Shown here: positions 54,812 through 58,843 of the stretch, one piece after another | Position numbering within the stretch: position 1 is the stretch's first letter | How the letters are laid out: the number at the start of each line of letters is the position of its first letter | Assembly (NCBI RefSeq): GCF_030682845.1 | Contig: NZ_JAUXNK010000008.1 | Span: forward strand, 1-58,843 | Source: Methanolobus sp. | GTDB taxonomy: Archaea > Halobacteriota > Methanosarcinia > Methanosarcinales > Methanosarcinaceae | Reading direction: 5' to 3' | DNA length: 58,843 bases | Notes under the pieces: model-generated | Databases searched by the model: none | What the model saw: only the letters and a program-made list of their open reading frames with translations | Told to the model about the DNA's origin: nothing | Translations under genes and position numbers: made by a program

Positions 54812-55485
54812 GTGCAAAAAAGAGCAAAGCATTAGTATTCACAGGCACGAGCATCAGCCACGCAGATGCAAGCAAGATACTAGATGTTGATTACCAGCCC
54901 CCCGTTTTCAGAGGGAGTATGGAAACCGCGGTCATGGCCGGCTATATCCTTATTGGCATCATCGACGGAATATTCTTCAGCAGGGCAGCCGTTGCGCACA
55001 AAGAGATAATCAGAGCGATAGATGCAGGAGTTACCGTTGTGGGCGGATGCAGCATGGGTGCTCTGCGTGCCTCTGAACTCGATGTCCACGGCATGATCGG
55101 CGTGGGTAAGATATATGAATGGTACAGGGACGGAATAGTTGAAGATGATGACGAGGTCGCGGTGGCAACCAATCCTGACACATTCGAACCAGTTTCAAGT
55201 CCCATGGTAAATATGAGGGAAACTCTCTTTGCTGCCGCTCATAAGAAGATCATTGATGAAGAGAGCTGTGCGGCCTTAGTAGCACTTGCCAAGAAAACAC
55301 ATTACACCGAGAGAAGTTACTTTGGATTAACAAAAGAAGCTTCCATGATGAAAATAATATCTGAGGACAAAGCTGCAGAACTTCTGGATTACTGCAGAAA
55401 TCACGAGGCAGACATAAAAAGGCAGGATGCAGTACTGGTCCTTGAGAAAATGAGAGAGCTGCTGCTCAAAAGTAATATGAAATAG
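54808..55485 (+). CDS. tfuA: TfuA-like partner for McrA glycine thioamidation
   Basis: The 225-residue protein has the TfuA pattern VFTGTSISHADA, FRGSMETAVMAG and GVTVVGGCSMGALRASEL, the nucleophile-like Cys-Ser pair. It works with YcaO, probably delivering sulfide. It is coupled to ycaO by a 4-bp overlap. The pair is a methanogen hallmark. It converges on the metal transporter operon. Confidence 0.93.
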   Translation: MSAKKSKALVFTGTSISHADASKILDVDYQPPVFRGSMETAVMAGYILIGIIDGIFFSRAAVAHKEIIRAIDAGVTVVGGCSMGALRASELDVHGMIGVGKIYEWYRDGIVEDDDEVAVATNPDTFEPVSSPMVNMRETLFAAAHKKIIDEESCAALVALAKKTHYTERSYFGLTKEASMMKIISEDKAAELLDYCRNHEADIKRQDAVLVLEKMRELLLKSNMK

Positions 55486-55510
55486 GCAAAATACAGATGG
55501 ATACAAGAGC

Positions 55511-56329
55511 TCACCTGCTTGTGATCTTTGGTTTGACTGCTTTGTACACGAAATGGAGCATATAAACTGCAGACATCACAAGGATAATTGTCGCACCTGA
55601 AGGCACATCATAATTGTAGGAGAGCGCCAGCCCCATTATACTGAAGAGCGCACCAAAGAAGATGGACAGGTACATCATCTTTCTCAGGTTCTTTGTGTAA
55701 TGGCTGCTCAGGGATGCCGGCATAGTAAGCAGTGCTATAATTAGTATTATCCCTACAACCTTTATGAGCAGGACAATTGTCAATGCTATCAGGCACAGCA
55801 ACAGAAGATAAAGACGCTCTACATTGATACCTGCGACCGTGGCAAACTCCTCGTCAAAACATAGGGACATGAATTCCTTGTAATAGGCATATACCACCAG
55901 GATGATCACAACATCAAGGGCAACCATCAGGTAGATGTCCGAGAGTGGCACTGTGAGTATGTTTCCGAAAAGATAGGTCATCAGGTCCGGCGCATATCCG
56001 GGGGTGAGATAAATGAGAATGATGCCTATAGCCATGCCCAGTGACCACAGTATGCCAATGGCAGTATCTTCAGCCACCTTTGTCCTTTTGCTTGCAAGCC
56101 CCATGGCAATAGCTGCTAACAGGCTGAAAGGTATCAGTCCGTACATCGGGTTGACACCAAGGTAGTACCCAAGACCAATACCCCCGAATGACGCATGGGA
56201 AATGCCACCGCTCAGAGAGGAAACTTTTTTGACAACAACATATACGCCTATGATCCCACAGGCGATGCTTGCAAGGATTGCTGCCATTATCGCATTCCTC
56301 ATAAAGCCGTATTGCAGTATTTCAAGCAT
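55511..56329 (-). CDS. znuB: metal ABC transporter permease
   Basis: The 272-residue protein has about eight hydrophobic segments with the ABC-3 (zinc/manganese) permease marks GGISHASFGGIGLGY and VVGIILIIALLTMPASLSSH. It sits in the cytoplasmic membrane and is the last gene of the operon, 16 bp after the ATPase gene. The metal, Zn or Mn, is inferred from the His-rich binding protein. Confidence 0.93.
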   Translation of the reverse strand: MLEILQYGFMRNAIMAAILASIACGIIGVYVVVKKVSSLSGGISHASFGGIGLGYYLGVNPMYGLIPFSLLAAIAMGLASKRTKVAEDTAIGILWSLGMAIGIILIYLTPGYAPDLMTYLFGNILTVPLSDIYLMVALDVVIILVVYAYYKEFMSLCFDEEFATVAGINVERLYLLLLCLIALTIVLLIKVVGIILIIALLTMPASLSSHYTKNLRKMMYLSIFFGALFSIMGLALSYNYDVPSGATIILVMSAVYMLHFVYKAVKPKITSR

Positions 56330-56345
56330 GGAAAGTTTCCCCGGT

Positions 56346-57095
56346 TCAATGAATCTTCAAGACCCTGTGAGGAACACCATGCGCTATCAGCTCTACCGGG
56401 CATTGGTATGCAGCCTCAAGATCAGCAGGGCTCAGTTCCTTTGAATTGTGATAGTGCAACCTTCGATTCAGACAGGCGACCTTGTCAACATAAACCGACA
56501 GGGCGCTCATGTCGTGAGTCACAAGCAGGATAGCGATCTCCGACTTAAGCCTGTTGAGAAGCTCATAGAACTCCTTCTGGTGTTTTGAATCTATCCCGGT
56601 TGAAGGTTCGTCCAGGATCAGCAATTTGGGATGTGTAACAAGCGACCGGGCGATGAAGACCCTCTGTTTCTGTCCGCCTGACAGTTCACCGATCTGGCGG
56701 TCCCTGTAATCAAGCATAGCGACTACTTTAAGAGCTTCATAGGCAGCTTTTTTGTCCTCTTCGTTATATCCCATGAAGGGACCTTTATGGCCTAAGCAGC
56801 CCATGAGAACAACTTCCCATACACTTATGGGGAACTCGAGATTAGAAGAGATATATTGGGGCACATAACCCGCATACTTGCGGGTCTTTTTTGGATCGTC
56901 CCCCAGAAGTTTGACCGAGCCACGATCAGGTTTGATCAATCCAAGGATGACTTTCAGAAGGGTGCTTTTGCCACCTCCGTTGGGGCCGATTATAGCAAGG
57001 AAATCCCTGTCCTCAACTACAAGATCCACTTTTTCGAGCACGGGAACATTGCCATAACTTACCCATACATCCTTGAGATCGATCACTTCAACCAT
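56346..57095 (-). CDS. znuC: metal ABC transporter ATP-binding protein
   Basis: The 249-residue protein has Walker A GPNGGGKST (~residue 37), LSGGQKQRV, Walker B LLILDEPSTGID and the switch VTHDMS. It drives metal import with the adjacent permease and binding protein. The start directly follows the binding-protein stop with no gap, so they are co-translated. It is of the ZnuC/MntB group. Confidence 0.95.
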   Translation of the reverse strand: MVEVIDLKDVWVSYGNVPVLEKVDLVVEDRDFLAIIGPNGGGKSTLLKVILGLIKPDRGSVKLLGDDPKKTRKYAGYVPQYISSNLEFPISVWEVVLMGCLGHKGPFMGYNEEDKKAAYEALKVVAMLDYRDRQIGELSGGQKQRVFIARSLVTHPKLLILDEPSTGIDSKHQKEFYELLNRLKSEIAILLVTHDMSALSVYVDKVACLNRRLHYHNSKELSPADLEAAYQCPVELIAHGVPHRVLKIH

Positions 57096-58103
57096 TTAAG
57101 CCAATCCTTTTGCAAACGCTTCGGATACCTTTGCAAGATTATCTATATAATCTTTTGCAAGGGGATCGATAGCCACTACTTCTGCATTTATTTCAGAAGC
57201 TATAGACTTAGCACTTGTGGCACTGAAACCGGGCTGTACGAATATTACAGTAATATTCTTCTCCTTCGCCGTGTCTATCAGACGTTGCATATCTTTCGCA
57301 CTGGGTTCCTTACCCTCGATCTCTACGGAAACCTCCACAAGACCATACTCGTCCGCGAAATAGCCCCAGGAAGGATGATACACTATGAAACTGCTACCCT
57401 CTTTCCCGGAAAGGGTTTCCCTGATCATGGCGTCTGCGCCATCCAGCTCTGCAAGATAGGCATCCCTGTTCTGCATATAAAGGTCTTTGTTATCAGGGTC
57501 GATCTGTACGAGGCCTGCATAGATATTGTTGACCATTATCTTTGCTTCCAGAGGGGATGTCCATATATGAGGGTCCTTTGCACCTGCTGCGTGTGTGTGA
57601 CTGTGAGTGTGATTGTCCTCGTCGTGCTCCTCATGATCATGTTCTTCATGGTCATGTTCTTCATGGTCATGCGCTTCTGCATCATGTTCGTCGTGATCAT
57701 GATCTTCATCACCATGAGAGTGAGCCTCCATTGTCCGCAGCTTGATACCGCTTGATGAATCGACTATCAGCATGCCTGAGTTCTGGGCTATCAGCCGGTC
57801 CATCCATACATTCTCAAAGTCCAGCCCCGAGCCTACTTTCACATACATCTGAGCCTTACTCAGGTCCCTGAGCTGCCCCGGGGTAATCTCATAGGTATGA
57901 GGGTCTGCACCCTGAGGAACCATAACGAGCACCCGGACCTGATCTCCGGCAACCTTTTCCACGAATTCGGCCTGCGGAAGGATGCTCACAGCAACTACCG
58001 GTTTGTCCGATGAGGCAGATACTTCCTGACTGTCAACGCAACCACTCGTGATGACAAGTCCTAAAGATAGGAACACTACTAATAACATAATTAATTTATT
58101 CAT
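57096..58103 (-). CDS. znuA: zinc/manganese substrate-binding lipoprotein with His-rich loop
   Basis: The 335-residue protein starts MNKLIMLLVVFLSLGLVITS with a lipobox Cys at residue 22. ATG 58103 is preceded by GGAGGTATAAT, and a longer frame would run into the DtxR gene. Motifs: VAVSILPQAEFVEKVAGD, VMVPQGADPHTYE (first His), a His/Asp/Glu-rich loop at about 57590-57735, DPHIWTSPL, YHPSWGYFADEYG, and QPGFSATSAKSIASEI. This is the cluster A-I pattern. It binds Zn2+ outside the membrane; the acidic His-rich loop likely captures metal. Confidence 0.93.
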   Translation of the reverse strand: MNKLIMLLVVFLSLGLVITSGCVDSQEVSASSDKPVVAVSILPQAEFVEKVAGDQVRVLVMVPQGADPHTYEITPGQLRDLSKAQMYVKVGSGLDFENVWMDRLIAQNSGMLIVDSSSGIKLRTMEAHSHGDEDHDHDEHDAEAHDHEEHDHEEHDHEEHDEDNHTHSHTHAAGAKDPHIWTSPLEAKIMVNNIYAGLVQIDPDNKDLYMQNRDAYLAELDGADAMIRETLSGKEGSSFIVYHPSWGYFADEYGLVEVSVEIEGKEPSAKDMQRLIDTAKEKNITVIFVQPGFSATSAKSIASEINAEVVAIDPLAKDYIDNLAKVSEAFAKGLA

Positions 58104-58132
58104 ATTATACCTCCATTTAGCAATACTACCAA

Positions 58133-58158
58133 ATATGTTGGCCATATGCCAAACATAT
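58133..58158. promoter_or_regulatory. near-palindromic operator candidate of the metal operon
   Basis: The arms ATATGTTGGC and the complement of GCCAAACATAT, ATATGTTTGGC, are identical but for one inserted T, around the centre CATATG. It lies between the DtxR-family gene and the binding-protein gene, 30 bp before the znuA ATG. A DtxR-type regulator would bind such a site. The regulator gene ends only 9 bp away. Confidence 0.55.
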
Positions 58159-58167
58159 GAGCATAAA

Positions 58168-58590
58168 TCAGGGAACTCCACAGGACACATGCCGTATCTT
58201 TCCACATACGCTTGTCATGGGATGACCCATAGAAGTGCAGATCTTATCTACTGCGGCCTTTGAAACCAGGGATTCGAACCTCGAAGTCTCTTTACATGCT
58301 TCCTCCGCTGACAGACCATAATGACTAAGCATCAGGCTAAGTATATTGTGCCTATTGACAAGGAATTCAGCATACTTAAGGCCCGTTTCGGTCAGCCTTA
58401 CACCCCTGTAGGGGATATGCTCCACAAGCCCGGTCCCAGCAAGATCACCGATGGTCTTGGTAGAGGTGGAAGGGTCCACCTGCAACTGAGTAGAGATGTC
58501 TGTAGTCCTTACAAGTCCTCCTTTCTTAAAGAGGAACTTTAAATACTCTACTTTCTTTGGAGAAAGCTCAAGCCCAGTGATATCCTGCAT
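58168..58590 (-). CDS. DtxR-family metal-dependent regulator
   Basis: The 140-residue protein has an N-terminal winged helix (LVRTTDISTQLQVDPSTSTKTIGDLAGTGLV) and a dimer/metal domain with HNILSLMLSHYGLSAEEACKETSRFE and KICTSMGHP, which hold the metal-binding His, Glu and Cys. It probably represses the importer when metal is plentiful. The gene is upstream of znuA on the same strand with 64 bp between. A TATA box just before its ATG suggests a leaderless transcript. Confidence 0.92.
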   Translation of the reverse strand: MQDITGLELSPKKVEYLKFLFKKGGLVRTTDISTQLQVDPSTSTKTIGDLAGTGLVEHIPYRGVRLTETGLKYAEFLVNRHNILSLMLSHYGLSAEEACKETSRFESLVSKAAVDKICTSMGHPMTSVCGKIRHVSCGVP

Positions 58591-58607
58591 GCAGGGGAAT
58601 TACAAAC

Positions 58608-58623
58608 TGGAGATATATATTCT
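58608..58623 (-). promoter_or_regulatory. TATA box of DtxR-type regulator
   Basis: GAATATATATCTCCAG on the minus strand lies 18-33 nt before ATG 58590; no Shine-Dalgarno intervenes, so the mRNA is probably leaderless. Confidence 0.5.
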
Positions 58624-58843
58624 TTTGGATTTTGAGTCAAAAAGAAGGCAAAAGTTTGTATAGACTCCAAAAAAGGATTTAAGCCATTACATGAATGGCA
58701 GGTCACAAGAACATAAAAAAAATAGGCATTGTTAATTAAACATCGCTAGTTCTTTATTTCTGTACTTCATTAACAGGAGAACAGAGTATCTCAACATTTC
58801 AAGACTCTTTGAATAACACTTAGACTTTCTTCTCAATCTTGCC

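Noticed and set aside
58820-58843. End of another leftward gene (last codons reading GKIEKKV, then stop)
   Set aside because: Only eight codons are in the window, too little to support a gene.
1-58843. CRISPR arrays
   Set aside because: No regularly spaced direct repeats were seen anywhere in the window.

Overview
This window comes from a methanogenic archaeon, most likely of the Methanosarcinaceae (Methanolobus, Methanococcoides or Methanomethylovorans type). The grounds are a YcaO/TfuA pair for McrA glycine thioamidation, a thermosome, an Orc1/Cdc6 protein, an archaeal mevalonate-pathway operon (UbiD-type decarboxylase plus both aconitase-X subunits), a DUF5350 small basic protein, and archaeal TATA-box promoters, many of them apparently leaderless. 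The genus is an inference; no rRNA gene is present.

1-6350 is accessory DNA. A dense leftward operon of at least eleven genes (4056 down to the window edge) looks like the early/replication module of a provirus or integrated plasmid: a ribbon-helix-helix (RHH) repressor, several very small overlapping ORFs, two zinc-ribbon proteins, a RecA-like ATPase and a truncated helicase-like protein. A tRNA-like T-arm/acceptor fragment sits inside it. The divergent side carries a second RHH gene whose start codon lies in a perfect 16-bp palindrome, two small unknown genes and an unassigned radical SAM enzyme.

6526-21455 is a large defence island. One leftward operon encodes a DUF499 ATPase with a chitobiase-like C-terminal domain, DUF3780, a DUF1156 DNA methylase with a DPPY motif, a phospholipase-D/SNF2 helicase and a translationally coupled DUF429 protein. 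Upstream on the same strand lie the remnant of a lipoprotein nuclease and a 1484-residue SF1 helicase ending in a DUF559/Vsr-like nuclease fold split by an insertion. A MNT-HEPN toxin-antitoxin pair follows after a 0.9-kb gene-free stretch. I consider this island the best candidate for an incompletely described system.

23180-41011 is mostly chromosomal backbone: two paralogous CxxC/CxxC glycine-rich proteins with conserved ~190-nt leaders, a disulfide oxidoreductase, YwbE, an acetyltransferase, a cytosolic multi-PAS histidine kinase, a DUF389 membrane protein, an ABC ATPase, the mevalonate operon followed by a B12-binding/radical SAM protein, a YkgJ-type Fe-S protein, DUF5350 and the thermosome. 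A complete IS5-type element (39874-41011) with imperfect 18-bp inverted repeats and a 4-bp direct repeat ends this part.

41106-50686 is a type I restriction-modification island: half-size HsdS, HsdM, RhuM, a mosaic DUF1016/ORF6N/Fic-tail pseudogene, full-size HsdS, an unknown protein, HsdR and a YgjP/M48-type metalloprotease. The right end (50705-58590) returns to backbone: Orc1/Cdc6, a SufS-type cysteine desulfurase, a 51-residue protein, YcaO-TfuA, and a zinc/manganese-type ABC importer operon with a DtxR-family regulator and a near-palindromic operator candidate.
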